From Paludibacteraceae bacterium (GTDB taxonomy: Bacteria; Bacteroidota; Bacteroidia; Bacteroidales; Paludibacteraceae): 62,014 bases of DNA. The stretch is from NCBI GenBank assembly GCA_017464025.1, contig JAFUEI010000026.1:1-62014 (forward strand), in the 5' to 3' direction. Under the pieces are notes generated by a model that did no database searches, was not told where the DNA came from, and saw nothing but the letters and a program-made list of their open reading frames with translations. This document shows positions 35,400-45,215 of this stretch, one piece after another. A program made the translations under genes and the position numbers. Each line of letters starts with the position of its first letter. The first letter of the stretch is position 1.

Positions 35400-36521
35400 A
35401 TGAAATTCCAAGTATCGAGCACCAAACTGCTCCAACAGATGCAGGCTCTCAGCCGCGTTATCGCTCCGAAGAACAGCCTGCAGATTCTCGAATCCGTTCT
35501 GTTCGACCTCAACGGCAACCAGCTTACACTCACGGCCTCCGACGGTGAGACCACCATCCGCACCGTGACGGAGGTGAACGGCGAAGGCACCGGCAAGGTG
35601 GTGTTTGCAGCCAAGATGCTGTTAGACACCCTTAAAGAGTTCCCCGAGCAGCCCCTTACCTTCGACATCAACGACCAGAACTTCGGGCTCAATATCCAGA
35701 GTTCCAACGGCAACTACAGCTTTGTAGGCGGCAACGGCAACGAATATCCGGAGATGATGCTGCAGGCCGAGGACGCCCAGCAGTTCAGCATCGCTACCGA
35801 CACGCTGCTCGGCGCCCTGAACAAGACCGTCTTCTGCACGGCTGACGATGAGCTCCGCCCCGTGATGAACGGCGTGTTCTTCGACCTCACTCCCGAGAAA
35901 ATCACGCTCGTGGCCACCGATGCGCACCGGCTGGTACGCTACATCAACGTAACGGCCCACACCGAGCAGCCGGCCAGCTTCATCCTTCCCAAGAAACCCG
36001 CCAACCTGCTCCGCAGCGTGCTGGCCAAAGAGGAAGGCGATGTGACTGTCACCTTTACCGACAAGAACGTCCGCTTCGAGTTCGGACAGACCGTCATTGT
36101 ATGCCGCCAGATTGAGGGACGCTTCCCCAACTACAATGCCGTCATCCCGCAGAACAACCAGAACAAGATAACCGTTGACCGCCAGACCATCCTCAACGCC
36201 GCCAAGCGCGTGAGCGTGTTCGCCAACCCCGGCACCGGCCTGATCAAACTCTCCCTCTCAGAGAACAGCATCAACATCTCCGCACAGGACATCGACTTCT
36301 CCACTTCGGCCGAAGAGACCATCGAGTGCAGTTACGAAGGCGCCCCGATGAACATCGGCTTCAAGGCTCCCTTCCTTGTGGAGATTCTGGCTGCCGTGCA
36401 GTCCAACGATGTCGTTATCGAGCTGGCTGACCCCAGCAAGGCGGGCCTCATCCTGCCCTTCGAAAACGAAGAGAACGAAGACATCGTGATGCTGCTCATG
36501 CCAATGCTCCTAAACGACTGA
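35400..36521 (+). CDS. dnaN: DNA polymerase III beta subunit (sliding clamp)
   Basis: Clamp subunit of 373 residues with the three DNA-clamp domains. It opens MKFQVSSTKLLQQMQALSRV and has the GKVVFAAKMLLDTLKEFPEQ, DELRPVMNGVFFDLTPEKI and VATDAHRLVRY segments typical of DnaN; the C-terminal LLLPM-like end appears as IVMLLMPMLLND. It tethers polymerase to DNA. Next comes a DnaQ-like exonuclease. It is far from any dnaA or origin-like sequence in this window. Confidence 0.97.
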   Translation: MKFQVSSTKLLQQMQALSRVIAPKNSLQILESVLFDLNGNQLTLTASDGETTIRTVTEVNGEGTGKVVFAAKMLLDTLKEFPEQPLTFDINDQNFGLNIQSSNGNYSFVGGNGNEYPEMMLQAEDAQQFSIATDTLLGALNKTVFCTADDELRPVMNGVFFDLTPEKITLVATDAHRLVRYINVTAHTEQPASFILPKKPANLLRSVLAKEEGDVTVTFTDKNVRFEFGQTVIVCRQIEGRFPNYNAVIPQNNQNKITVDRQTILNAAKRVSVFANPGTGLIKLSLSENSINISAQDIDFSTSAEETIECSYEGAPMNIGFKAPFLVEILAAVQSNDVVIELADPSKAGLILPFENEENEDIVMLLMPMLLND

Positions 36522-36536
36522 TTCTGACCACGTATC

Positions 36537-37307
36537 ATGCGGCTGAAACTGACGAGGCCTCTGGTCTTTTTCGATCTTGAAACAACCGGTCTGAACATAG
36601 GTTCGGACCGGATTGTTGAATTGTCATGCCACAAACTCTATCCCGACGGTTCGTCTGAGAGCCGCACATGGCGTATCAATCCGGAGATGCACATCCCCGA
36701 AGCCACTACCGCCGTACACGGCATCAGCGACGAGGACGTGCGCGACTGCCCAGTGTTTGCCCAGATTGCCGCCGACGTGGTACGCCTTATTGAAGGCTGC
36801 GACCTGGCGGGCTACAACTCGAACAACTTCGACATTCCCCTGTTAGCCGAAGAACTGCTCCGCGCCAATCAGGATTTCGACCTCAAGAAGCACCGCTTCA
36901 TCGATGCCTTCGTCATCTTCCAGAAGAAGGAACCGCGCAACCTCACGGCCGCCTACCGCTTCTACTGCGGACAGGACCTACAGAACGCCCACACGGCCTC
37001 GGCCGACACGGAAGCCACCTGCGAAGTGCTCCTTGCCCAGCTGGAACGTTACCAGGACCTGCCTGACAGCGTGGACAAGCTGGCCGAATACACCACCTTC
37101 CACCACAATGCCGACTTAGCGGGGCGCATCGGCTACGACAGCAGCGGACAGGAGGTTTTCAACTTCGGCAAATACAAAGGTCAGCGCCTGCGCGACGTGC
37201 TGCAGAGAGACACCGGCTACTACGGCTGGCTGATGCAGAGCGACTTCCCCCAATACACAAAGAACGTTATCACCCGCGTCTTCATTGACTTAAAGAGAAA
37301 AAGATGA
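36537..37307 (+). CDS. DnaQ-like 3'-5' exonuclease with C-terminal DUF3820 domain
   Basis: 256 residues. The exonuclease domain has Exo I FFDLETTGL (Asp13, Glu15), an Exo II region (GYNSNNFDIPLLAEEL) and Exo III HTASADTEAT with the catalytic Asp. After about residue 200 comes a short domain, FNFGKYKGQRLRDVLQRDTG, of the DUF3820 type that is often appended to such exonucleases. Placed directly behind dnaN, it may act in replication proofreading or repair. It overlaps the next gene by an ATGA. Confidence 0.88.
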   Translation: MRLKLTRPLVFFDLETTGLNIGSDRIVELSCHKLYPDGSSESRTWRINPEMHIPEATTAVHGISDEDVRDCPVFAQIAADVVRLIEGCDLAGYNSNNFDIPLLAEELLRANQDFDLKKHRFIDAFVIFQKKEPRNLTAAYRFYCGQDLQNAHTASADTEATCEVLLAQLERYQDLPDSVDKLAEYTTFHHNADLAGRIGYDSSGQEVFNFGKYKGQRLRDVLQRDTGYYGWLMQSDFPQYTKNVITRVFIDLKRKR

Positions 37308-39310
37308 ACACCTATCGCAAGCTTACGGAGACTGAGATACAGCAACTCCGCCAGCAGGGCTGTACAGCAGCCGACTGGCAGCTGATTGAAGTGAAAAACG
37401 GATTTGAGGCGGCCCATATTCAGGATGTGCATTTCTCGGGGCCTATCCGTCTGGGTATTTTCCGCAAGGAATACACACTTCCCGGGGGACTGCCGGTTCA
37501 TTCGGGCATCCAGCATGCCACGTTGCACAACGTGGAAGTAGGCGACGACGTGCGCATCTACAATGTGCACAACTACATAGCCAACTACCGCATCGGCGAC
37601 GGCACCTGCATAGAGAATGTGAATGCCATTTTGGTGGACGGCCGTTCGCGCTTCGGGAACGGAATCTGTGTGCCTGTGATGAACGAAGGCGGCGGCCGCG
37701 AGATTCCCATCTACGACCACTTATCGGCCCATTTAGCCTATATCATGACGCTGTACCGCCATCGGAGCGACGTGTTAGAGAAGCTGCACGCCATGATTGA
37801 CGACTATGCCGCCCGGCAGGAGTCGGACATGGGGAGCATCGGCAGCGATGTGCGGATACTCAATTGCGGCAGCATCAAGAACGTACGTATCGGTGATGCC
37901 GCCCGCATACAAGGAGTAAGCGTTCTGAAAAACGGTTCGGTAAACAGCAATGCAACCGCTCCCGTCAAGTTGGGCTCCGGCGTAAAGTGCAACGACTTCA
38001 TCATCTGCTCCGGCGTGGAGATAAGCGACAGCACACTCATTTCCTGCTGCTTTGTAGGGCAGGGCTGCGTCTTCGGCAAACACTACTCTGCCCTTGACTC
38101 GCTCTTCTTCTCCAACTGCCAAGGCATGCACGGAGAAGCAACGGCCATCTTTGCCGGTCCCTATACCGTATCCCATCACAAATCGACCCTCCTGATAGCC
38201 GGCATGTTCTCTTTCCTCAATGCGGGTTCGGGAAGCAACCAGTCGAACCACATGTACAAACTCGGTCCGATCCATCAGGGCGTGGCGGAAAGAGGAGCGA
38301 AGACCACTTCGGACTCCTATATTCTCTGGCCTGCCAAGATAGGTGCATTCACTCTTGTCATGGGGCGTCATACAAAACATTCCGACACGAGCGCACTGCC
38401 CTTCTCCTATCTGATAGAGAATGCCACGGAGAGCTACTTGGTGCCGGCCGTGAACCTGCGGAGCGTGGGCACCATACGTGATGCCCGGAAATGGCCCAAA
38501 CGCGACAACCGGAAAGACCCCGAGAAGACAGACCAGATAAACTTCAACCTGCTGTCTCCCTACACGATACAGGAGATGTGGAGAGGCAGAGAGGTATTGC
38601 AGGAGATTCAGCAAATCAGCGGTCTGACCACCGAGGAGTATTGCTACAACAACTGCCGCATCCGCAACTCCTCGCTGCGCAACGGCTTGCGGCTGTATGA
38701 GACGGGCATTGCCAAGTTTCTGGGCAACTCGCTCATATCCCGCATAGAGCAGAAGGCGATGGACGCTGCGGAGCCGGTGACATCGATGCAGGGCCTACGC
38801 CGCGCGCTTATGCCTGATTCACCAGTGGGAGAAGGCGAGTGGGTGGATTGCGGCAGCCTGATCACCCCCAAAACGGAAGTCACCCGCCTGTTGGACGACA
38901 TACTGCAGGGAAAAACGGCATCGCTGGAAGACATACAGAAACGCTTCCGCGAGATGCACTGCAACTATTACTCGTATGAATGGACGTGGGCACTGAAGCA
39001 TTTAGAACAAGTATGGGGAGTGCCCTGCAGCGAAGTAAGCAAAGAGCAGATTGTACGCACCATCAAGAGATGGCGAGAGGCCGTGATAGGACTTGACCGC
39101 CTGATCTACGAAGATGCCAAGAAAGAGTTCAACCTCAATGCACAGACCGGCTTCGGCATTGACGGCGACCAGGAAGAGCGCTTACGCGACTTTGAGAATG
39201 TGCGCGGCACCTTCGAAAGCAATAGCACGGTACAGGAGATACTGGCACACATCGAACGCAAATCTGCATTAGGAGACAAGATACTCGATTTTATCGAACG
39301 CATTGGCTAA
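37304..39310 (+). CDS. DUF4954 protein with left-handed beta-helix character
   Basis: 668 residues, DUF4954 family of Bacteroidetes. Residues of about 40-300 contain hexapeptide-like turns (ATLHNVEVGDDVRIYNVHNY, IGDGTCIENVNAI, KLGSGVKCNDFIICSGVEIS) as in acyltransferases of the LpxA type. The C-terminal half is helical and unfamiliar (TEEYCYNNCRIRNSSLRNG). The true reaction is not established; acyl- or nucleotidyl-sugar transfer would be a guess. It overlaps both neighbours (ATGA upstream, 8 bases downstream), so expression is coupled to the dnaN unit. Confidence 0.8.
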   Translation: MNTYRKLTETEIQQLRQQGCTAADWQLIEVKNGFEAAHIQDVHFSGPIRLGIFRKEYTLPGGLPVHSGIQHATLHNVEVGDDVRIYNVHNYIANYRIGDGTCIENVNAILVDGRSRFGNGICVPVMNEGGGREIPIYDHLSAHLAYIMTLYRHRSDVLEKLHAMIDDYAARQESDMGSIGSDVRILNCGSIKNVRIGDAARIQGVSVLKNGSVNSNATAPVKLGSGVKCNDFIICSGVEISDSTLISCCFVGQGCVFGKHYSALDSLFFSNCQGMHGEATAIFAGPYTVSHHKSTLLIAGMFSFLNAGSGSNQSNHMYKLGPIHQGVAERGAKTTSDSYILWPAKIGAFTLVMGRHTKHSDTSALPFSYLIENATESYLVPAVNLRSVGTIRDARKWPKRDNRKDPEKTDQINFNLLSPYTIQEMWRGREVLQEIQQISGLTTEEYCYNNCRIRNSSLRNGLRLYETGIAKFLGNSLISRIEQKAMDAAEPVTSMQGLRRALMPDSPVGEGEWVDCGSLITPKTEVTRLLDDILQGKTASLEDIQKRFREMHCNYYSYEWTWALKHLEQVWGVPCSEVSKEQIVRTIKRWREAVIGLDRLIYEDAKKEFNLNAQTGFGIDGDQEERLRDFENVRGTFESNSTVQEILAHIERKSALGDKILDFIERIG

Positions 39311-40214
39311 CCAACTGACTATATTAGGTTGCGGCTCCGCCAAGCCGACACGCACCACCTCGCCCAGCGCACAGGTGGTGGAACTATGCGACAAGCAGTT
39401 CCTCATCGACTGCGGCGAAGGCACCCAACTGAACATGGCACACATGGGTCTGCGCACACCGAGGCTCGACCACATCTTTATCTCCCATCTGCACGGCGAC
39501 CACTGCTTCGGGCTCATCGGCATGCTCTCCACATGGGGGATGCTCGGCCGTACGCGCAGCATCACCATCCACGCCCAACCCGACATGGAACGGCTCATGC
39601 GGCCCTGGCTCGACTATTTCTGCCAAGGAATGACGTATGAGGTACGCTTTGAAAGCATACACCCCCATCGACACGAAGTTATCTATGAAGACCGCACACT
39701 GACGGTAACATCACTGCCTCTGCGTCATCGTGTCCCTTGCTGCGGTTTCCTCTTTGAAGAGAAAGAGCGGCTACCGCATATCCGCAAAGAACTGATTGAG
39801 GCTTACGCCATCCCTTTAGCCGCCATACCCGCCATTAAGGAAGGGGCAGGTTTCACCACCGATGACGGCCGCTATATCCCGCATGAAGAGCTGACCTACC
39901 CTGCCCGCCCACCCTACCGCTATGCTTACTGTTCAGACACCGCCTACTCGGAAAGGCTGATTCCATGGATAACGGACATAGACTGTCTCTACCACGAGGC
40001 CACGTTTACCGACGAGTTTGCTTCACGCTGCAAAGACACCCTTCACTCCACAGCCCGTCAGGCTGCCACCATAGCAGACCGGGCACACGTAGGGAAACTC
40101 ATCATCGGGCACTTCTCATCGCGCATTGCCGACCCCGAGATTCTGCTCGCCGAAGCCCGCGAGGTATTCCCCAACACCCTCCTCGCCCAAGACTGCACCA
40201 CCTTTATTCTCTGA
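39303..40214 (+). CDS. rnz: Ribonuclease Z
   Basis: Zinc metallo-beta-lactamase-fold endonuclease of 303 residues that trims tRNA 3' ends. The N-terminal LTILGCGSAKPTRTTSPSAQ and the metal motif HLHGDH (His62-His67) are diagnostic, with further ligands in YCSDTAYSE and IIGHFSSR. The start is a TTG at 39303, eight bases inside the end of the previous gene; no ATG or GTG is available without cutting the first beta-strand. Confidence 0.93.
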   Translation: MANQLTILGCGSAKPTRTTSPSAQVVELCDKQFLIDCGEGTQLNMAHMGLRTPRLDHIFISHLHGDHCFGLIGMLSTWGMLGRTRSITIHAQPDMERLMRPWLDYFCQGMTYEVRFESIHPHRHEVIYEDRTLTVTSLPLRHRVPCCGFLFEEKERLPHIRKELIEAYAIPLAAIPAIKEGAGFTTDDGRYIPHEELTYPARPPYRYAYCSDTAYSERLIPWITDIDCLYHEATFTDEFASRCKDTLHSTARQAATIADRAHVGKLIIGHFSSRIADPEILLAEAREVFPNTLLAQDCTTFIL

Positions 40215-40219
40215 CCGAT

Positions 40220-41581
40220 ATGAAAACCCAGACTATCTATGTATGCAGCAACTGCGGAGCACATGCCCCCAAGATGATAGGCCGCTGTCCGCAGTGCGGC
40301 GAATGGGGCACCTACACTGAAGAAACCATCGAGGCACAGAAGCCAGCCGGCCCAATGCGCCGACGCACGGAGAACGCCCTGCCGCAGCGGCTCAACGAGG
40401 TGGTGGCAGCCGAAGAGATGCGCATCGACATGCAGAACGGAGAGCTTAACCGCGTGTTAGGCGGCGGGCTCGTACCCGGCTCGCTGGTGCTTATCGGCGG
40501 CGAGCCCGGCATAGGCAAATCCACGCTGGCCTTGCAGGTGCTTATGCAGATGGGAGAGAGAAAAACGCTGTACGCCTCCGGCGAAGAGAGCGTGCGCCAA
40601 CTGAAGCTGCGAGCCGAGCGGCTACGGGGCAAGCCGGAGAACCTCTACATCGTCAGTGAGACTTCATTAGAGAAGATACTGGAGCACGTGCGCACCCTGC
40701 AACCCGACATCGTGGTCATCGACTCGATACAAACCATCGGCACCGATGCCGTGGACAGCACGATAGGCAGCCTGACACAGGTGCGCGAATGTGCAGCCCG
40801 CATCCTGCAGACAGCCAAAGAGAGCAATATTCCCTTCCTTATTGTGGGGCATATCAACAAAGAAGGCAGTCTGGCCGGTCCGAAAGTGCTGGAGCACATT
40901 GTAGATACCGTGTTGCAGTTTGAGGGCGACCAGCACTATATGTACCGCATCCTACGCGCCCAGAAGAACCGCTTCGGCAGCACCTCAGAACTTGGCATCT
41001 TCGAGATGCGGCAAGACGGTCTGCGCGAGGTGGAAAACCCGAGCGAGCTGCTGCTCAGCCAGAACCACGACGGTCTGTCGGGCATCGCCATAGCAGCCGC
41101 CATAGAGGGCGTGCGGCCCTTCCTGATAGAGGTGCAGGCACTGGTCAGCACAGCCGCCTACGGCACACCGCAACGCAGCAGTACGGGCTTCGACACACGC
41201 CGCCTGAACATGCTGCTGGCCGTACTGGAGAAGCGCGTGGGCTTCCGCCTGCCCCAGAAAGACGTGTTTCTGAACATCGCAGGCGGCATACGCGTCAACG
41301 ACCCCGCCACCGACCTTTCCGTGCTGGCAGCCGTGCTCTCCTCCAACATGGACATTCCCATCGAAGAAGGTATCTGCCTGACGGGCGAGGTGGGATTAGC
41401 CGGCGAGATACGGCCCGTCAACCGTATCGAGCAGCGTATTGCCGAAGCGCAGAAACTCGGCTTCAAGAAAATCATCATCCCGGCCGGACAGAAATATGCC
41501 ATGAGCAACCTCAAGATTGAAGTGATTCCTGTCCGCAAGGTATCGGAAGCCTTCCGCGAACTGATTATAAAGAAGAACTAA
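40220..41581 (+). CDS. radA: DNA repair protein RadA
   Basis: RadA/Sms branch-migration helicase of 453 residues. The N-terminal C4 zinc finger uses Cys9, Cys12, Cys23 and Cys26; the RecA-like core has Walker A GGEPGIGKST and the RadA-specific KNRFG in RAQKNRFGSTSELG; the C-terminal Lon-protease-like domain contains TGEVGLAGEIRPV. ATG 40220 is five bases behind the rnz stop and immediately before the zinc finger, so it was taken as the start. Confidence 0.96.
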   Translation: MKTQTIYVCSNCGAHAPKMIGRCPQCGEWGTYTEETIEAQKPAGPMRRRTENALPQRLNEVVAAEEMRIDMQNGELNRVLGGGLVPGSLVLIGGEPGIGKSTLALQVLMQMGERKTLYASGEESVRQLKLRAERLRGKPENLYIVSETSLEKILEHVRTLQPDIVVIDSIQTIGTDAVDSTIGSLTQVRECAARILQTAKESNIPFLIVGHINKEGSLAGPKVLEHIVDTVLQFEGDQHYMYRILRAQKNRFGSTSELGIFEMRQDGLREVENPSELLLSQNHDGLSGIAIAAAIEGVRPFLIEVQALVSTAAYGTPQRSSTGFDTRRLNMLLAVLEKRVGFRLPQKDVFLNIAGGIRVNDPATDLSVLAAVLSSNMDIPIEEGICLTGEVGLAGEIRPVNRIEQRIAEAQKLGFKKIIIPAGQKYAMSNLKIEVIPVRKVSEAFRELIIKKN

Positions 41582-41618
41582 CACATCACAACGTGTCGAA
41601 CACGCAGTCTATCAGAAT

Positions 41619-42650
41619 ATGGAAATATCAGAATTAGGCGAATTCGGTCTTATACGCCGCCTGACCGAGAAACTGAAGATTCAGAACAAATCCACCGAGA
41701 AAGGTATCGGCGACGATGCCGCCGTGCTCAACTTTCACAACAAGCGCACGCTTGTCACGACCGACCTGCTGTTGGAGGGCATCCACTTTAATCTGGAATA
41801 CGTGCCCCTGAAGCATTTAGGCTACAAGTCAGCCGTCGTGAACATCTCCGACATCTGCGCCATGAACGCCACACCGACGCAGATTGTAGTCTCGCTCGGC
41901 ATCTCCAAACGCTTCACCGTGGAGAACATCGAGGAGTTGTACAGCGGCATCCGCTTGGCGTGCGAGCGCTACGGGGTGGACCTCGTAGGCGGCGACACCT
42001 GCTCTTCTATGACGGGACTAACCATCAGCATCACCTGTATAGGCGAGGCACGGAAGGACGACATCGTATATCGCAACGGAGCCAAAGAGAACGACCTCAT
42101 CTGCGTCACCGGCAATCTGGGTAGTGCCTACCTGGGCCTGCAGTTGCTTGAGCGCGAACGCATCGTCTTACAATCAAATCCGGAAGCCAAACCCGAATTT
42201 GAAGGGAAAGAGTATCTGCTCCAGCGCCAACTCAAACCGGAAGCACGGCTTGACATCATCCGCAAGCTGCGCGAGGCAGGCATCCGGCCGACGGCCATGA
42301 TGGACATCTCCGACGGCCTGAGTTCGGAACTGATGCATATCTGCTCGCAGTCGGGCACAGGCTGTGCCGTCTATGAAGACAAACTGCCGATAGAGGAGTC
42401 GGCTGTTGACCTTGCCGCGGAAATGAATCTCAACATCGTCACCTGCGCCCTCAATGGCGGCGAGGACTATGAGTTGCTGTTCACCATCTCCCTCAGCGAC
42501 TACGAGAAGATAGTGCCGCTCACCTTCGACCCAGACGAGGTATCCATCATCGGACATATCACGAAACCCGGTTTCGGCCTTAACCTCATCGGCCGCAACG
42601 GCGAAGAGATACCTCTGCGCGCCCAAGGCTGGCAAGCGTTCAGCAAATAA
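41619..42650 (+). CDS. thiL: Thiamine-monophosphate kinase
   Basis: PurM-like kinase of 343 residues that phosphorylates thiamine monophosphate to thiamine diphosphate. Present are the GIGDDAAVL metal motif, TTDLLLEGIHFNLEYVP, the VGGDTCSS loop and DISDGLSSELMH. No other thiamine gene lies nearby; it is the last gene of the plus-strand run and faces a minus-strand cluster with no clear terminator between them. Confidence 0.95.
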   Translation: MEISELGEFGLIRRLTEKLKIQNKSTEKGIGDDAAVLNFHNKRTLVTTDLLLEGIHFNLEYVPLKHLGYKSAVVNISDICAMNATPTQIVVSLGISKRFTVENIEELYSGIRLACERYGVDLVGGDTCSSMTGLTISITCIGEARKDDIVYRNGAKENDLICVTGNLGSAYLGLQLLERERIVLQSNPEAKPEFEGKEYLLQRQLKPEARLDIIRKLREAGIRPTAMMDISDGLSSELMHICSQSGTGCAVYEDKLPIEESAVDLAAEMNLNIVTCALNGGEDYELLFTISLSDYEKIVPLTFDPDEVSIIGHITKPGFGLNLIGRNGEEIPLRAQGWQAFSK

Positions 42651-42747
42651 GCCCCAAATAGAATACACGGAAAAGGGTTGGCGGCAAACAACAGATGGCA
42701 GAGTGGCAGCTAAGGACGCATAATTCACACATTATACGACTATATAA

Positions 42748-43659
42748 TCATTGCTGGGCCAATTGGCGGCGGAGACCAGTCTCCAATGTGATCCGTGGTG
42801 TCCAGAAGGATGCCAAAAGCGGATTGTGGGGAGCGACGGCGTGCATCACGTCCAGCGGGCGATAGGGACGGCCTCCCCAACGGATATGCAGCGGCTTGCC
42901 CGTAAGGCGGGAGAGCATGTCTGCCAAATCGCGCACACGGGTGCCAACACCCGTACCGAGATGATACTCGCCCTCCGGCAGTGCCTGCGGGTCTTTGGCC
43001 ACATTGACGAAGAACTGCACCACATCGTCCACGTGCACGAAATCGAGCACCTGCTCACCCGCCGTCATATCGACAGGCTCCGGCGCATTCATGCTGTCGA
43101 GCATATAATCCATCAATTTCTTCTGCGTATCGCGGCCGCCATAGACGCTGTAGGGCACGGCCGTCAGGACACGCATACCCGTGAGGTCGGCATAGAAACG
43201 CACGAAGTGGCGAAAGGCCGACTTGGTAGCGGTATAGAGATACGCATCGCGCAGGCCTGCCTCCGGGCCGAGACGGTATTCGGCAAAACTGCCCACATTG
43301 ACAAAGGTGACAGGCGAAGAAGAACCGCAATCGGACGAGGCGGCCAAAGAGGCCAGCTGGTCCAGCAACCAGACGCCGTAATGGATATTGGCTTCCAGCA
43401 TCGGAGCAATGACAGCGCTGTCGGAGCGGGAAGTGGAGAGTGTTGCCAGATGGAGCACCACTTCGGGGCGGAAAGCCTGCACGGCAGCGGCATCGCGTGC
43501 TCCGGCGTGCGTGCACTGCGGCCAAGGCATGAGTTGTTGCGCCTTGGCGGGGTCGCGATTCAGCGTGAGTATGCGGCAGTCAGGCAACCGGAGGGTCAAC
43601 TGCTCCGCCACGCGGCGGCCGATATAGCCGGTGGCTCCTGTGAGCAAGATACGAGGCAT
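42748..43659 (-). CDS. NAD(P)-dependent sugar epimerase/reductase of the CDP-sugar cluster
   Basis: Extended short-chain dehydrogenase of 303 residues. Nucleotide loop GATGYIG (Gly8-Gly14), a central YTATKSAFRHFVR with the YxxxK pair, and a PYSVYGG substrate segment. It is last in a run with glucose-1-phosphate cytidylyltransferase, CDP-glucose 4,6-dehydratase and a cupin, so it most likely reduces or epimerises CDP-4-keto-6-deoxyhexose. Which final sugar (for example a 6-deoxyhexose or a 3,6-dideoxyhexose relative) cannot be told; no E1 dehydrase (DdhC) is in the cluster, which argues against a 3,6-dideoxy sugar. Confidence 0.8.
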   Translation of the reverse strand: MPRILLTGATGYIGRRVAEQLTLRLPDCRILTLNRDPAKAQQLMPWPQCTHAGARDAAAVQAFRPEVVLHLATLSTSRSDSAVIAPMLEANIHYGVWLLDQLASLAASSDCGSSSPVTFVNVGSFAEYRLGPEAGLRDAYLYTATKSAFRHFVRFYADLTGMRVLTAVPYSVYGGRDTQKKLMDYMLDSMNAPEPVDMTAGEQVLDFVHVDDVVQFFVNVAKDPQALPEGEYHLGTGVGTRVRDLADMLSRLTGKPLHIRWGGRPYRPLDVMHAVAPHNPLLASFWTPRITLETGLRRQLAQQ

Positions 43660-43698
43660 AGAGGGGGGGTATAGGAATGTCAGGATGGTCAGGATTCT

Positions 43699-44130
43699 CT
43701 AAATCGTTATGCTGTCTATTTCGCGTCTGTCGGCTTCGTCCGGGTCGTGAGGCTCTGGTATGATATCCATCAGCAGGGAGGTCTGCGGCGCCATGCCTTC
43801 GAAAGCGACCCAAAGGCCGGGCTGCACGGTGAGACGCCGGTAGTCGTCGTCGGGAGAGAGCGTCAGCTGCATGGTCTGGCCGGCGGTAGGGCTTCCTGGC
43901 CGGTCGTCATGGATATAGAAGCGTATCCGCCCCACGACGACCACCAGATTGAGCACCATCCGGTTATGCCGCTTCCAGCCTTTGCGTTGTCCGCTGTACA
44001 CCTCGCTGAAATAGGCCTCGCCGAAGCCGGCATAGCCTGCATCGGTGCACTTGAGGGCATGGAGCACATCGCCTTTGCCGGTGCTAATGCGCTTAAGCGG
44101 AGTAATCGTGACGCCGTTCATATTCTTCAA
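43699..44130 (-). CDS. RmlC-like cupin (sugar nucleotide epimerase/isomerase family)
   Basis: 143 residues, single cupin fold of the dTDP-4-dehydrorhamnose 3,5-epimerase-related type. GEAYFSEVYSGQRKGWKRHN holds the conserved His of the active-site strand; YIHDDRPGSP and LWVAFEGMAP follow. In this cluster it should act on CDP-4-keto-6-deoxyglucose, as a 3- or 3,5-epimerase. The start overlaps the rfbG end by 38 bases; the Met at codon 4 is an alternative start. Specificity is inferred from context. Confidence 0.72.
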   Translation of the reverse strand: MKNMNGVTITPLKRISTGKGDVLHALKCTDAGYAGFGEAYFSEVYSGQRKGWKRHNRMVLNLVVVVGRIRFYIHDDRPGSPTAGQTMQLTLSPDDDYRRLTVQPGLWVAFEGMAPQTSLLMDIIPEPHDPDEADRREIDSITI

Positions 44131-45172
44131 TCTGCCGATTTGTCAGTTGCAGCATGTCGTCTTCGCCGCGGTGGAAGGCGGCATACCATTCGATGATGAA
44201 GCGTACCGTTTCTTCGTAGTTCAGCGTAGCGTGCCAAGAGAGATATGCCAGTGCCTTGTCGCAGTTGAGCTTGAGCAGTTTGGCCTCTTCAAAAGGCACT
44301 TCGCCCGTAATACGCACAGCCGTGTCGGGATTCATCCCCCACCCTGCTGCCAGGTCACGCACCAGCTGCAGCACCGTTTTGGTCTGCTCGGCCCGCGGGC
44401 CGAAGTTGAAAGCTTCGCCGCTCTTCACCTCACCGGCAGCGAGTGCCTGAGCGAGCCTCATATAGCCGGAGAGGGGTTCCAGCACATGTTGCCAGGGGCG
44501 TGTAGCCTTGGGAGAGCGTATCTCCACGGCTTCTCCACGAGCGAAAGCCTGCATCGTGTCCACGACAATACGGTCGCGACTCCAGTCGCCTCCGCCGATG
44601 ACATTGCCCGCCCGTGCGACAGCCATGCGCACATTTGGTTTGTTCTTGAGAAAAGAGTGCCAGTAGCTCTTAATCACCAACTCGGCCGCTCCCTTGCTAC
44701 CGCTATAGACATCCTTGCCGCCGAGGCGGTCGTTCTCGCGATAGCCCCATATCCACTCCACGTTGTCGTAGGCCTTGTCGGAGGTGATGATAACGGCAGT
44801 CAGTTCCCAGTCGGCCTCTTTGAGGGCATCCATGACGGCGGCCGTACCGATTACGTTGGTGGTCACCGTGTCAAAAGGCTCTTTGTAGGAGGTGCTGACG
44901 ATGGCTTGTGCCGCCAGATGGAAGACGAAATCGGGCCGCACCTGACGCATACAGTCAGCAAAAGCGCCGCGGTCGCGAATATCGGCCCAGTATTGATGCA
45001 CCTGATTCTCCAGGTTCAGCACCCGGTACATCGAAGGCTCGGTGAGAACTCCGTTGCTGTAACCATACACATCTGCACCGCAGTGCAGCAGCCAGGTGGT
45101 GAGCCATGAGCCTTTGAAGCCCGTGTTGCCCGTCACCAGCACTTTCTTTCCTTTATAGATATTGCCAAACAT
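44093..45172 (-). CDS. rfbG: CDP-glucose 4,6-dehydratase
   Basis: Extended SDR of 359 residues that makes CDP-4-keto-6-deoxyglucose. NAD loop VTGNTGFKGSW (Gly15-Gly21), ITSDKAY and the catalytic DVYSGSKGAAE (Tyr156, Lys160) match this family; NVIGGGDWSRDRIVVD and SPKATRPWQHVLEPLSGYM are its hallmarks. Start at MFGNIYKGKK was chosen because the Rossmann strand begins at residue 11. It lies 43 bases behind rfbF, whose product it uses. Confidence 0.95.
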   Translation of the reverse strand: MFGNIYKGKKVLVTGNTGFKGSWLTTWLLHCGADVYGYSNGVLTEPSMYRVLNLENQVHQYWADIRDRGAFADCMRQVRPDFVFHLAAQAIVSTSYKEPFDTVTTNVIGTAAVMDALKEADWELTAVIITSDKAYDNVEWIWGYRENDRLGGKDVYSGSKGAAELVIKSYWHSFLKNKPNVRMAVARAGNVIGGGDWSRDRIVVDTMQAFARGEAVEIRSPKATRPWQHVLEPLSGYMRLAQALAAGEVKSGEAFNFGPRAEQTKTVLQLVRDLAAGWGMNPDTAVRITGEVPFEEAKLLKLNCDKALAYLSWHATLNYEETVRFIIEWYAAFHRGEDDMLQLTNRQIEEYERRHDYSA

Positions 45173-45215
45173 GTCAGGGAGAAGGATTAAGAGAATGAAG
45201 GGAAAGCAGGGTTTG

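Noticed and set aside
42751-43674. 307-codon plus-strand frame opposite the sugar epimerase/reductase gene
   Set aside because: The Rossmann motif and YxxxK pair are on the minus strand; the plus frame is an antisense shadow.
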